Below, piece after piece: positions 25,729 through 33,644 of a stretch of 64,000 nucleotides of DNA. The notes under the pieces were generated by a model. The model saw only the letters and a program-made list of their open reading frames with translations, did not search any database and had not been told where the DNA came from. Positions within the stretch are counted from its first letter, which is position 1, and every line of letters starts with the position of its first letter. The stretch is from Cupriavidus metallidurans CH34 (lineage in GTDB: Bacteria > Pseudomonadota > Gammaproteobacteria > Burkholderiales > Burkholderiaceae). Location of the stretch: positions 930,001 through 994,000 of the forward strand of contig NC_007974.2 of NCBI RefSeq assembly GCF_000196015.1. The letters are read 5' to 3'. The position numbers were made by a program, and so were the translations under genes.

Positions 25729-27483
25729 ATGTCCGCTGTCGTATCCACCCGGCCCGAGACCACCACGGCTGAAGACACGCTGAAGCAAAAGTCCCGCGAC
25801 GCGGGCGTCATATCCGGCGGCCATCTGGTGGCTCGCGCCCTCAAGAACGAGGGGGTGGATACGATCTTCACGCTGTGCGGCGGGCACATCATCGACATCT
25901 ACGACGGTTGCGTGGATGAGGGCATTCGCATCATCGACGTGCGCCACGAGCAGGTGGCCGCGCACGCAGCAGATGGTTATGCGCGCCAGACCGGCAAGCT
26001 CGCCTGCGTTGTGACCACGGCAGGCCCTGGCTGCACGAACGCCGTCACGGGCGTGGCCACCGCGTTCCGTTCGGAAAGCCCGATCATCCATATCGGCGGC
26101 CAAGGCGCGCTGTCCCAGCACAAGATGGGATCGTTGCAGGATCTGCCGCACGTGGACATGATGGCGCCGATCACGAAGTTCGCGGCCACCATCCCCAGCA
26201 CCGAGCGCGTGGCCGACATGATTGCGATGGCCGCCCGTGAGTGCTTCAACGGCGCGCCGGGGCCGGCCTACCTGGAAATCCCGCGCGATGTGCTGGATCG
26301 TGAAGTCGATGTATCGCGTGCCGTGATTCCGCGCCCGGGCCACTATCGTGCCTCGACGAAGTCGATCGGCGATCCGCGCGACATCGAGAAACTGGCCGAC
26401 ATCCTCGTCAACGCCGAACGTCCGGCAATTCTCTATGGCCAGCAGGTCTGGACCGCGCGCGGGCATGAGGAAGCTGTCGACCTGCTGCGCGGTCTCGATA
26501 TCCCCGGCTATTTCAACGGCGCCGCACGTGGCCTGCTGCCCCCGGGCGATCCGCATCACTTCGACCGCACCCGTTCGCAGGCATTCGCCAATGCCGATGT
26601 GCTGGTGATCGTCGGCACGCCGTTCGACTTCCGCATGGGCTACGGCAAGCGCATCAGCAAGGAAATCACGCTGGTGCAGATCGACATGGACTACCGCACG
26701 GTGGGCAAGAATCGCGAGATCGATCTGGGCCTGGTGGGCGATCCGGGCGCGATTCTTGGCGCGGTGCTGCAGGCGGCCAGTGGCCGGATCAAGAACGATA
26801 AGCGCCTGGCGCGCAAGAAGTGGATGGGTCAGTTGACGGAAGCCGAAGCTGTGGCCACGGAAAAGCTGATGCCGCTGTTCAAGTCGGAGAACAAGCCGAT
26901 TCACCCGTATCGCGTGGCCTACGAACTCAACGAGTTCCTGGCCGACAACACGATCTATATCGGCGACGGTGGCGACGTGGTCACGATTTCCGCGCAGGCG
27001 GTGCGTCCGCGCCGCCCGGGCCAGTGGATGGACCCGGGCGCGCTCGGATCGCTCGGTGTCGGTACCGGCTTTGCGATTGCAGCGGGTGTGGCCAATCCAG
27101 GCAAGGAAGTGCTCTGCTACTACGGCGACGGATCGTTCGGCATGACCGCGTTCGACATGGAAACGGCCAACCGCTTCGGCGTGCCGTACCTGGCCGTCAT
27201 CGGCAATAACTCGGCGATGAACCAGATCCGCTACGGCCAGCTTGCCAAGTACGGCGACGACCGTGGCAATGTCGGCAACCTGCTGTCCGACGTGCCGTTC
27301 TCCAAGTTCGCCGAGATGCTGGGCGGATACGGCGAGGAGGTGCGCGAGCCGGGCCAGATCGCCGGTGCGCTGCAGCGCGGCCGCGAGTCGATCGCGAAGA
27401 CCGGCAAGTCCGCCGTCATCAATATCTGGGTGGACCCGCGCGAGTACGCGCCGGGCACAAAGAACCAGACCATGTACAAGTAA
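25729..27483 (+). CDS. ThDP-dependent lyase (benzaldehyde lyase / 2-hydroxyacyl-CoA lyase-like)
   Basis: 584-residue thiamine-diphosphate enzyme of the acetolactate-synthase superfamily. The cofactor-activating Glu is in IIDVRHEQVAAHAADGYAR (Glu74); the ThDP/Mg motif is YYGDGSFGM...NN near residue 465. The N-terminal FTLCGGHIIDIYDGC keeps a His (53) at the position of the benzaldehyde-lyase active-site His, and ALSQ..GSLQD..MMAPITKF also reads like that enzyme. Canonical oxalyl-CoA decarboxylases have YGVPGIP and GDSAFGF instead, so it is not a standard Oxc. Followed by formyl-CoA transferase with 54 bp between; likely it forms formyl-CoA from oxalyl-CoA or a 2-hydroxyacyl-CoA. ATG 25729 follows GAGGAGACAAAG; the frame upstream contains the operator. 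Confidence 0.85.
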   Translation: MSAVVSTRPETTTAEDTLKQKSRDAGVISGGHLVARALKNEGVDTIFTLCGGHIIDIYDGCVDEGIRIIDVRHEQVAAHAADGYARQTGKLACVVTTAGPGCTNAVTGVATAFRSESPIIHIGGQGALSQHKMGSLQDLPHVDMMAPITKFAATIPSTERVADMIAMAARECFNGAPGPAYLEIPRDVLDREVDVSRAVIPRPGHYRASTKSIGDPRDIEKLADILVNAERPAILYGQQVWTARGHEEAVDLLRGLDIPGYFNGAARGLLPPGDPHHFDRTRSQAFANADVLVIVGTPFDFRMGYGKRISKEITLVQIDMDYRTVGKNREIDLGLVGDPGAILGAVLQAASGRIKNDKRLARKKWMGQLTEAEAVATEKLMPLFKSENKPIHPYRVAYELNEFLADNTIYIGDGGDVVTISAQAVRPRRPGQWMDPGALGSLGVGTGFAIAAGVANPGKEVLCYYGDGSFGMTAFDMETANRFGVPYLAVIGNNSAMNQIRYGQLAKYGDDRGNVGNLLSDVPFSKFAEMLGGYGEEVREPGQIAGALQRGRESIAKTGKSAVINIWVDPREYAPGTKNQTMYK

Positions 27484-27537
27484 AGGCCGGTCGCCAGCAC
27501 GACATTGCCTCAAGAGAATCCTCAAGGAGACAACGCC

Positions 27538-28770
27538 ATGAACAACAAGGCACTGGAAGGGGTCCGCATTCTGGACATGACGCATGTGCAGGCCGGCCCG
27601 TCGGCCACCCAGCTGATGGCCTGGCTGGGTGCCGATGTCATCAAGGTGGAACTGCCCGGTCGCGGCGACATCACGCGTAGCCAGCTGCGCGATGTTCCGA
27701 ACGCGGACAGCCTCTACTTTACGATGCTGAACTCGAACAAGCGCAGTCTGACGTTGAACATGAAGACGCCGGAAGGCAAGGCGCTGCTTGAAGACCTGGT
27801 GCAGCGCTGCGACGTGCTGGTGGAGAACTTCGGGCCGGGCGTGCTGGATCGCGCCGGGTTCGACTGGGACCGCCTGCAGTCGCTGAATCCGCGCCTGATC
27901 TACGCATCGATCAAAGGCTTCGGCCCCGGCCCGTACGCCGATTGCAAGGCGTACGAGAACGTGGCGCAGTGCATGGGCGGCTCGGCCAGCACCACTGGCA
28001 ACGAAGACGGCGTGCCGACGGTGACCGGCGCGCAGATCGGCGATTCGGGCACGGGCGTGCATTGCGTGGTCGGCATCCTGGCCGCGCTGCTGCACCGCGA
28101 GCAGAGCGGGCGTGGGCAGCGGGTGGAAGTCGCCATGCAGGACTCGGTGCTGAACCTGTGCCGCGTGAAGCTGCGCGATCAGCAACGGTTGTCGGCCGGG
28201 CCGCTCAAGGAGTATCCGAACGACGATTTCCAGGACTACGTGCCGCGCGCTGGCAATGCGTCCGGTGGCGGACAACCGGGTGCGGCGCTGCGCTGCTCGC
28301 CCGGTGGCGCCAACGACTTCGTCTACGTCATCATCCAGCCGCAGGGCTGGGAGCCGCTGATGCGCCTGTGCGGCCGCGAGGATCTGATCACGCATCCGCA
28401 GTTCGCCACGCCGGAGGCTCGCCTCAAGTGCCTGGCCGAGTGCTTCTCGATCGTCGAGAAATGGACGCGGACCAAGAGCAAGTTCGAGGTGATGGCGGCG
28501 CTTAATGACGTTGACGTGCCGTGTGGCCCGATCCTGTCGATGAAGGACCTGATCGAGGATCGCTCGCTCTACGAACGTGGCTATATGGTCGAACTCGACC
28601 ATCCGGAGCGCGGCAGGTACGTGCAGCTCGGCTGCCCGATCTCGCTGTCGGCATCGCCGGTGGAAGTCGAGCGCTCGCCGCTGCTTGGCGAGCATACCGA
28701 AGAGATCCTCGAGTGGCTCGGCCGCACGCCGTCGCAAATCGTCGCGCTCAAGGCCGCCGGCGCGGTGTAG
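27538..28770 (+). CDS. frc: Formyl-CoA transferase (CaiB/BaiF family)
   Basis: 410-residue class III CoA transferase closely resembling Oxalobacter formigenes Frc. The opening [20 protein letters not shown], the catalytic aspartate in [12 protein letters not shown] (Asp169, the same number as in Oxalobacter), [18 protein letters not shown] and the glycine loop ASGGGQPG are all there. It moves CoA from formyl-CoA to an acid, oxalate in the known enzymes, by a covalent aspartyl mechanism. ATG 27538 follows AAGGAGACAACGCC. It is second in the operon after the ThDP enzyme, which would produce the formyl-CoA it uses. An imperfect hairpin (28820-28860) follows the stop. Confidence 0.92.
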   Translation: MNNKALEGVRILDMTHVQAGPSATQLMAWLGADVIKVELPGRGDITRSQLRDVPNADSLYFTMLNSNKRSLTLNMKTPEGKALLEDLVQRCDVLVENFGPGVLDRAGFDWDRLQSLNPRLIYASIKGFGPGPYADCKAYENVAQCMGGSASTTGNEDGVPTVTGAQIGDSGTGVHCVVGILAALLHREQSGRGQRVEVAMQDSVLNLCRVKLRDQQRLSAGPLKEYPNDDFQDYVPRAGNASGGGQPGAALRCSPGGANDFVYVIIQPQGWEPLMRLCGREDLITHPQFATPEARLKCLAECFSIVEKWTRTKSKFEVMAALNDVDVPCGPILSMKDLIEDRSLYERGYMVELDHPERGRYVQLGCPISLSASPVEVERSPLLGEHTEEILEWLGRTPSQIVALKAAGAV

Positions 28771-28936
28771 CCCTCCACACCCTCAACGCACACTCTCTCA
28801 ACCGATTCCGGCGAAATCCGCAGGCCGCCCGCATCTCCAATGCGTGGCGGGTGGGCCTGCTTTCGCCCTGCGCAGCCCATCCGGGCCGCGTTTTTCGCCT
28901 GCCCCTCATTCATGCCTGAACAGATGGAGACCTGAC

Positions 28937-31066
28937 ATGGCACATGACAAGGATGCTGTACGCAAGATTCTCGCAATCGCCAAGAAGGAAGGCCGCAATG
29001 CGCTGACCGCCCCCGAAGGCAAGCTGGTTTGCGATGCCTATGGCATCTCTGTGCCAGGGGAGGGCGTCGCCAGGTCGCCCACGGGCGCGGTGGAACTGGC
29101 CAGCAAGATGGGATACCCGGTGGTGCTCAAGATCGTGTCGCCGGACATCCTGCACAAGACCGAAGCCGGTGGTGTGCTGGTGGGTGTGAACTCGGCCGCC
29201 GACGTGGAGCGCGGCTATCTGACGATCGTCGAGAACGCGAAGAAGTACAACGCGAATGCGCAGATCGTTGGCGTGCAGGTCCAGCAGATGATTGGCGGCG
29301 GGCAGGAGGTGATCATCGGCGCGGTGACCGACCCGTCGTTCGGCAAGCTGGTGGCATTCGGCCTGGGCGGCGTGCTGGTGGAGGTGCTCAAGGATGTGAC
29401 GTTCCGCATGGCGCCGGCCACCTATGACGATGCGCTGTCGATGCTCGATGGCATCGCCGCGGCGGACGTGCTCAAGGGCGTGCGCGGCGCGGACCCGGCC
29501 AATCGCGAGGCGCTGGCCGGGATGATCCAGCGCGTGTCCGAACTCGTGAGCGATTTCCCCGAGATCTCCGAGCTTGACCTGAATCCGGTGTTCGCCAGCA
29601 AGGACGGCGCGATTGCCGCCGACGTGCGCATCGTGATCGACGACTCGCCGCAGCCGGAGAAATACCGGCCGAGCCAGGAAGAGATCGTGCGGCAGATGAA
29701 CCGGATTATGCGGCCCGACACGGTGGCGGTGATCGGCGCATCGGCCGAGGACGGCAAGATCGGCAACTCGGTCATGAAGAACCTGATCAATGGCGGCTAT
29801 CAGGGCAAGATCTACCCGATCCACCCGAAGGCCGACGAGATCATGGGCATGACGGCCTACAAGAGCGTGCTCGACGTGCCGGGCGATGTCGATGTGGCGG
29901 TCTTCGCTATCCCGGCCAAGTTCGTCGCGCAGGCATTGGAGGAGGTCGGCAAGAAGGGTATTCCGGGTGCGGTGTTGATTCCGTCCGGATTCGCCGAGAC
30001 CGGCAATGTGGAGGGCCAGGAGGAGATTGTCGCCATCGCCCGCAAACACAATATCCGGCTGATGGGGCCGAACATCTACGGCTTCTACTACACACCGAAG
30101 AACTTGTGCGCGACGTTCTGCACGCCATACGACGTCAAGGGCAAGGCTGCGCTGTCGTCGCAGTCGGGCGGTATTGGCATGGCGATCATCGGGTTCTCGC
30201 GCTCGGCCAAGATGGGGGTGTCCGCGATTGTCGGGCTCGGCAACAAGTCCGATATCGACGAGGACGATCTGCTCACGTTCTTCGAGCAGGACGACAACAC
30301 CGAGATCATCGCCCAGCACTGCGAGGACCTGAAGGATGGCCGGTCGTTCGCCGAAGTGGCACGTCGCGTCTCGAAGAAGAAGCCGGTGGTGGTGCTGAAG
30401 GCAGGCCGCACCAGCCTTGGCGCGCGCGCCGCAAGCTCGCACACGGGCGCGCTGGCAGGCAATGACAAGATCTACGAGGACGTCTTCAAGCAAGCAGGCG
30501 TGATCCGCGCCCGCTCGCTGCGCGACTTGCTCGAGTTCGCGCGCGGCATTCCAAAGCTGCCGACGCCGACGGGCGAGAACGTGGTCATCATCACCGGCGC
30601 GGGTGGCTCGGGCGTGCTGCTGTCCGATGCGTGCGTGGACAACGGACTGTCGCTGATGACGATGCCCGATGACCTGGACGCGGCGTTCCGCAAGTTCATC
30701 CCGCCGTTCGGCGCGGCCGGCAATCCGGTGGACATCACCGGCGGCGAGCCGCCCTCCACGTACAAGAACACGATCAAGCTCGGCCTGGAAGATCCGCGTA
30801 TCCACGCGATCATCCTGGGCTACTGGCACACGATCATCACGCCGCCGATGGTCTTTGCCAAGCTCGTGGTCGAGGTGAAGGAAGAAATGCGCGCGAAGGG
30901 CATCGAGAAGCCGATCGTCGCGTCTCTGGCCGGTGACGTGCAGGTCGAGGAGGCTGCGGAGTACCTGTACGAGCACGGCGTGCCGGCCTATGCGTACTCG
31001 ACGGAGATTCCGGTGGCGGTGCTCGGCGCAAAGTACAAGTGGGCGCGAGGGGCGGGCAAGATCTGA
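28937..31066 (+). CDS. ADP-forming acyl-CoA ligase, fused beta-alpha form
   Basis: 709-residue NDP-forming acyl-CoA synthetase of the acetate-CoA ligase (ADP-forming) family. The ATP-grasp (beta) domain comes first (about 10-230; KMGYPVVLKIVSPDILHKTEAGGV, GLGGVLVEVLKDVTFRMAP), then the CoA-binding domain (about 250-390; DTVAVIGASAEDGKIGNSVMKN) and the ligase/phosphohistidine part (ASSHTGALAGND, His about 502). The common bacterial order is alpha first. It could conserve the energy of formyl-CoA or another thioester as ATP, or activate the substrate. ATG 28937 follows ATGGAGACCTGAC; similarity starts there although the frame is open further upstream. Third gene of the operon. Confidence 0.9.
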   Translation: MAHDKDAVRKILAIAKKEGRNALTAPEGKLVCDAYGISVPGEGVARSPTGAVELASKMGYPVVLKIVSPDILHKTEAGGVLVGVNSAADVERGYLTIVENAKKYNANAQIVGVQVQQMIGGGQEVIIGAVTDPSFGKLVAFGLGGVLVEVLKDVTFRMAPATYDDALSMLDGIAAADVLKGVRGADPANREALAGMIQRVSELVSDFPEISELDLNPVFASKDGAIAADVRIVIDDSPQPEKYRPSQEEIVRQMNRIMRPDTVAVIGASAEDGKIGNSVMKNLINGGYQGKIYPIHPKADEIMGMTAYKSVLDVPGDVDVAVFAIPAKFVAQALEEVGKKGIPGAVLIPSGFAETGNVEGQEEIVAIARKHNIRLMGPNIYGFYYTPKNLCATFCTPYDVKGKAALSSQSGGIGMAIIGFSRSAKMGVSAIVGLGNKSDIDEDDLLTFFEQDDNTEIIAQHCEDLKDGRSFAEVARRVSKKKPVVVLKAGRTSLGARAASSHTGALAGNDKIYEDVFKQAGVIRARSLRDLLEFARGIPKLPTPTGENVVIITGAGGSGVLLSDACVDNGLSLMTMPDDLDAAFRKFIPPFGAAGNPVDITGGEPPSTYKNTIKLGLEDPRIHAIILGYWHTIITPPMVFAKLVVEVKEEMRAKGIEKPIVASLAGDVQVEEAAEYLYEHGVPAYAYSTEIPVAVLGAKYKWARGAGKI

Positions 31067-31157
31067 CGCGTTCGGTTGTTCGGTCGTTCGTACGGCTGCC
31101 TCTTTCCCTCTCGCGCTGGCGTGAGAGGGAAAGAGGGCCAGCGCTTCCATTGCCAAG

Positions 31158-31199
31158 GCCCTCGACATGACAGCCCACGTCGAGGGCTTCTTCTTTTTT
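31158..31199 (+). terminator. Rho-independent terminator inside the operon
   Basis: GCCCTCGAC (31158-31166) pairs with GTCGAGGGC (31179-31187), followed by a T-rich tail (TTCTTCTTTTTTC). A second palindrome, CCTCTTTCCCTCTC / GAGAGGGAAAGAGG, lies just upstream (31099-31136). They separate the CoA ligase from the FAH-family gene, so the latter may be expressed at a lower level or have its own start. Confidence 0.8.
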
Positions 31200-31213
31200 C
31201 ATAAGGAGCCCCC

Positions 31214-31990
31214 ATGCAGCAAACCTGGATTCGCTTCCGCAGCCCACGCGGAGACACTGGCTTCGGCCTCGTCGATGGCGATCGCGTCATCGTGTACGAC
31301 GGCCCCGGCTACACCGGCTCGAAGCCCACCGGCGCCGTGCTGCCCCGCGACGAAGTGCACCTGCTGGCGCCGTGCGAGCCGGGCAAGATCGTCGCGCTAT
31401 GGAACAACTTCCACGCGCTGGCGCGCAAGCTCGAGAAGCCCGTGCCGCTGCATCCGTTGTTCCTGATGAAGCCGGCCAGTTCGCTGGCCGGGCCTGGCGA
31501 TGCCATCGAGCGGCCCGCCAGCTATCGCGGCAAGATCGTCTATGAAGGCGAGCTCGGGATCGTTATCGGCCGCAAATGCCGCAATGTGGGCGTGTCGGAG
31601 GCGGCCTCGCACATCTTTGGCTACACGGTGGTCAACGATGTCACCGCGGCCGAGTTGATCACCGAAGACCCGAACTTCCCGCAGTGGACGCGGGCCAAGG
31701 GTTACGACACGTTCGGCTGTCTGGGGCCGGGCATCGTCACCGGCTTCGACTGGCGCGCCGCCAGCGTTGTAACGCGGCTCGATGGCGTGGAGCGGCAGAA
31801 CTATCCGCTCGCCGACATGGTCTTCTCGCCCGAAGAACAGGTCAGCCGGATCTCACAGGATCTGACGCTGATGCCCGGCGACGTGATTGCCTGCGGTACT
31901 TCGCTCGGTGTCGGATCGATGAAGGACGGCGCGGTGGTCGAGGTGTCGATCGCCGGAATCGGCGCCTTGGTCAACCACGTGAAGGGATAG
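31214..31990 (+). CDS. Fumarylacetoacetate hydrolase-family protein
   Basis: 258-residue FAH-superfamily enzyme. The metal ligands are in VYEGELGIVIGRKC (E-x-E) and the downstream Asp in TVVNDVTAAEL; the C-terminal GDVIACGTSLGVGSMKDG closes the family fold. Such enzymes hydrolyse or decarboxylate beta-dicarbonyl acids, or act as oxaloacetate/acylpyruvate hydrolases. ATG 31214 follows ATAAGGAGCCCCC. It is the last gene of the ThDP/Frc/ligase block and ends at a bidirectional terminator. Its place suggests a ketoacid or oxaloacetate side reaction, which is only inference. Confidence 0.88.
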   Translation: MQQTWIRFRSPRGDTGFGLVDGDRVIVYDGPGYTGSKPTGAVLPRDEVHLLAPCEPGKIVALWNNFHALARKLEKPVPLHPLFLMKPASSLAGPGDAIERPASYRGKIVYEGELGIVIGRKCRNVGVSEAASHIFGYTVVNDVTAAELITEDPNFPQWTRAKGYDTFGCLGPGIVTGFDWRAASVVTRLDGVERQNYPLADMVFSPEEQVSRISQDLTLMPGDVIACGTSLGVGSMKDGAVVEVSIAGIGALVNHVKG

Positions 31991-32002
31991 CTGAAGGGCG
32001 GC

Positions 32003-32034
32003 AAAAGGCCCCCCACAACTGCAAGGGGCCTTTT
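32003..32034. terminator. Bidirectional terminator between convergent genes
   Basis: AAAAGGCCCC (32003-32012) pairs with GGGGCCTTTT (32025-32034). The A and T runs serve both strands. It ends the FAH-family gene and the minus-strand 102-residue gene. Confidence 0.9.
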
Positions 32035-32056
32035 CACCGAGAGAAAGGCTCGGCGA

Positions 32057-32365
32057 TCAGTTGACGCCGGCGCCTGCCATTGCCCGCATGTACTCGCTCT
32101 TCTTATCGAAGATGAGTTCGCTCAGGAACGATGCCTCGTAGGCCTTCAACAGGTGAGCGTGGAAGTCCTCGATATAGCGCGCGACGCGGGTCTTCTCGCA
32201 TTCGATGCCGCAGAGCCAGTCGAACATCTGCATGTCCCAGCGGAAGCGCAGCCCGAGTTCGGCGAACGCGGCGTTGTACGCGGCGAGCTGCATTTCGCGA
32301 TCAGGCTGGCCCTTCTCGCTGACTGCCGGGGCGGTAATCGGTGCGGCGGGCTGGAGTTGGTTCAT
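32057..32365 (-). CDS. Small conserved hypothetical protein, 102 residues
   Basis: A soluble protein with a Pro/Ala-rich N-terminus and a helical core rich in aromatic residues (YNAAFAELGLRFRWDMQMFDWLCGIECEKTRVARYIEDFHAHLLKAY). It has a very good ribosome-binding site (AAGGAGACGATC), the same style as the neighbouring catabolic genes. I do not recognise the family. It lies between the FAH-family gene (convergent) and a LysR gene on the same strand, and may be a small partner of this catabolic island. The Cys residues (WLCGIEC) could bind a metal but no known motif is evident. Confidence 0.72.
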   Translation of the reverse strand: MNQLQPAAPITAPAVSEKGQPDREMQLAAYNAAFAELGLRFRWDMQMFDWLCGIECEKTRVARYIEDFHAHLLKAYEASFLSELIFDKKSEYMRAMAGAGVN

Positions 32366-32477
32366 GATCGTCTCCTTGCAAGGCAGGTGGGGCGGCTTGA
32401 TGCCGGTTTGATGCCTGCAGCTTAGATGGGACGATCGATTTACGATAATTAAAGTTTCATCGCAAAATCATAAGCAA

Positions 32478-33428
32478 TCATTTATGGATGGCGCGCGGGC
32501 GAATCAGCCCCTCCACGCCAGTGATCTGCTGGATCAGCGTGGCGCCTTCTTCCATGAGGAAATGCTTGAATGCCAGGGCCACGGGTGGCAGGCGCTTGTT
32601 TTTGCGGTGCACCACGTACCAGTTGAGCATCACCGGGAAGCCCTGGATGTCGAGCACGGCCAGCTTGCCGGCCTGAAGTTCCAGGCCCACCGTGTGGGCT
32701 GACAGGAAGGCGATGCCCATGTTCGCGATTACCGCCTGCTTGATGGTCTCGGTGCTCTTGATCTCCATCGCGATGCGCAGGTTCGACAAGCGGCCCGCGA
32801 AGCCTTCCTGCATCGAATTCCAGGTGTCCGAGCCTTTCTCGCGCGAGACGAATGCTTCCTCGGCCAGGTCAGCCAGCGGGATATTGCGCTGGTCCACCAG
32901 CGGATGGTTCGGCGCGGCGACAATCACGTAGGGGTGGGGGGCGAATGCTTCGGCGATCGTATCCATGCCTTCCGGCGGGCGAACCATCACCGCCAGATCG
33001 GTCAGGTTGCCGGCTAGCTGATGCAGCAGTTCCTCGCGATTGTGCACGGCAAGATTGAGCGTGACCGATTCGTGCCGGTTCATGAACTCGGCCAGCAGGC
33101 GGGGGAAGAAGTAGTCACCGGCACTGATAACCGCGACGTTGAGGCGGCCCCCGGATATACCCTTAAGCTGCGCCATCGCGTCTTCGGCCTCGCGGAACTG
33201 CTGGATGATGCATCGGCTGTAATGCAGCATCTCGGTGCCGGCCGGCGTCAGGTAGATGCGCTTTCCAAGCTGCTCGAAGAGGGGCAGGCCGACATGGAGT
33301 TCGAGCTGTCGAACCTGTGTGGAAACAGCAGGTTGCGTGAGATGAAGCTCCTCCGCCGCGCGTGAGAAGCTCAGATGGCGGGCCACTGTTTCGAACACTT
33401 TCAGCTGGCGAAGCGTCGCGTTCTTCAT
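32478..33428 (-). CDS. LysR-family regulator, CbbR-like
   Basis: 316-residue LysR regulator whose N-terminus (KNATLRQLKVFETVARHLSFSRAAEEL, then LTQPAVSTQVRQLELHVGLPLFEQLGKR) resembles CbbR/RbcR regulators of autotrophy operons. The effector domain is standard (about 90-300). It is divergent from the first OFA permease, with a 216-bp region containing direct repeats ATGATC at 33453 and 33463 in an AT-rich stretch. It likely controls that permease and possibly the 102-residue gene. The link between oxalate/formate use and CO2 fixation in Cupriavidus makes the CbbR-likeness notable, but function here is inferred only from position. Confidence 0.85.
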   Translation of the reverse strand: MKNATLRQLKVFETVARHLSFSRAAEELHLTQPAVSTQVRQLELHVGLPLFEQLGKRIYLTPAGTEMLHYSRCIIQQFREAEDAMAQLKGISGGRLNVAVISAGDYFFPRLLAEFMNRHESVTLNLAVHNREELLHQLAGNLTDLAVMVRPPEGMDTIAEAFAPHPYVIVAAPNHPLVDQRNIPLADLAEEAFVSREKGSDTWNSMQEGFAGRLSNLRIAMEIKSTETIKQAVIANMGIAFLSAHTVGLELQAGKLAVLDIQGFPVMLNWYVVHRKNKRLPPVALAFKHFLMEEGATLIQQITGVEGLIRPRAIHK

Positions 33429-33644
33429 CGCACGATATCCTGCAATCTATAAATGATCGTCAATGATCATAATAAAAAACTTTATGCTGTGCTGATCTAA
33501 GTTTGAAGTAGCATCAATCCACAGATGCAACGTGCCGCAATGTCAGGCGCGCTCATTCAGTAGTGAAAAAGTCGGGCGTCCACAAGGCCAGCCCAGCAGT
33601 CGCGCCACCAGAGCGCGAAAGACACTAATGCAAGGAGACACGAC

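Noticed and set aside
25729..27483. Calling the ThDP gene oxc (oxalyl-CoA decarboxylase)
   Set aside because: The canonical GVPGIP and GDSAFGF segments are absent; only the neighbourhood suggests oxalate.
25657..28737. 1026-codon open frame on the minus strand opposite the ThDP and frc genes
   Set aside because: Its product is His/Arg/Val-rich with no family features; it is the antisense shadow of two well-supported genes caused by high third-position GC.
28910..31168. 752-codon minus-strand frame opposite the CoA ligase
   Set aside because: Same shadow effect; the plus strand holds all conserved CoA-ligase motifs.
30988..31290. Minus-strand ORFs around the 31.1 kb hairpins
   Set aside because: They translate hairpin and shadow sequence; no protein-like features.
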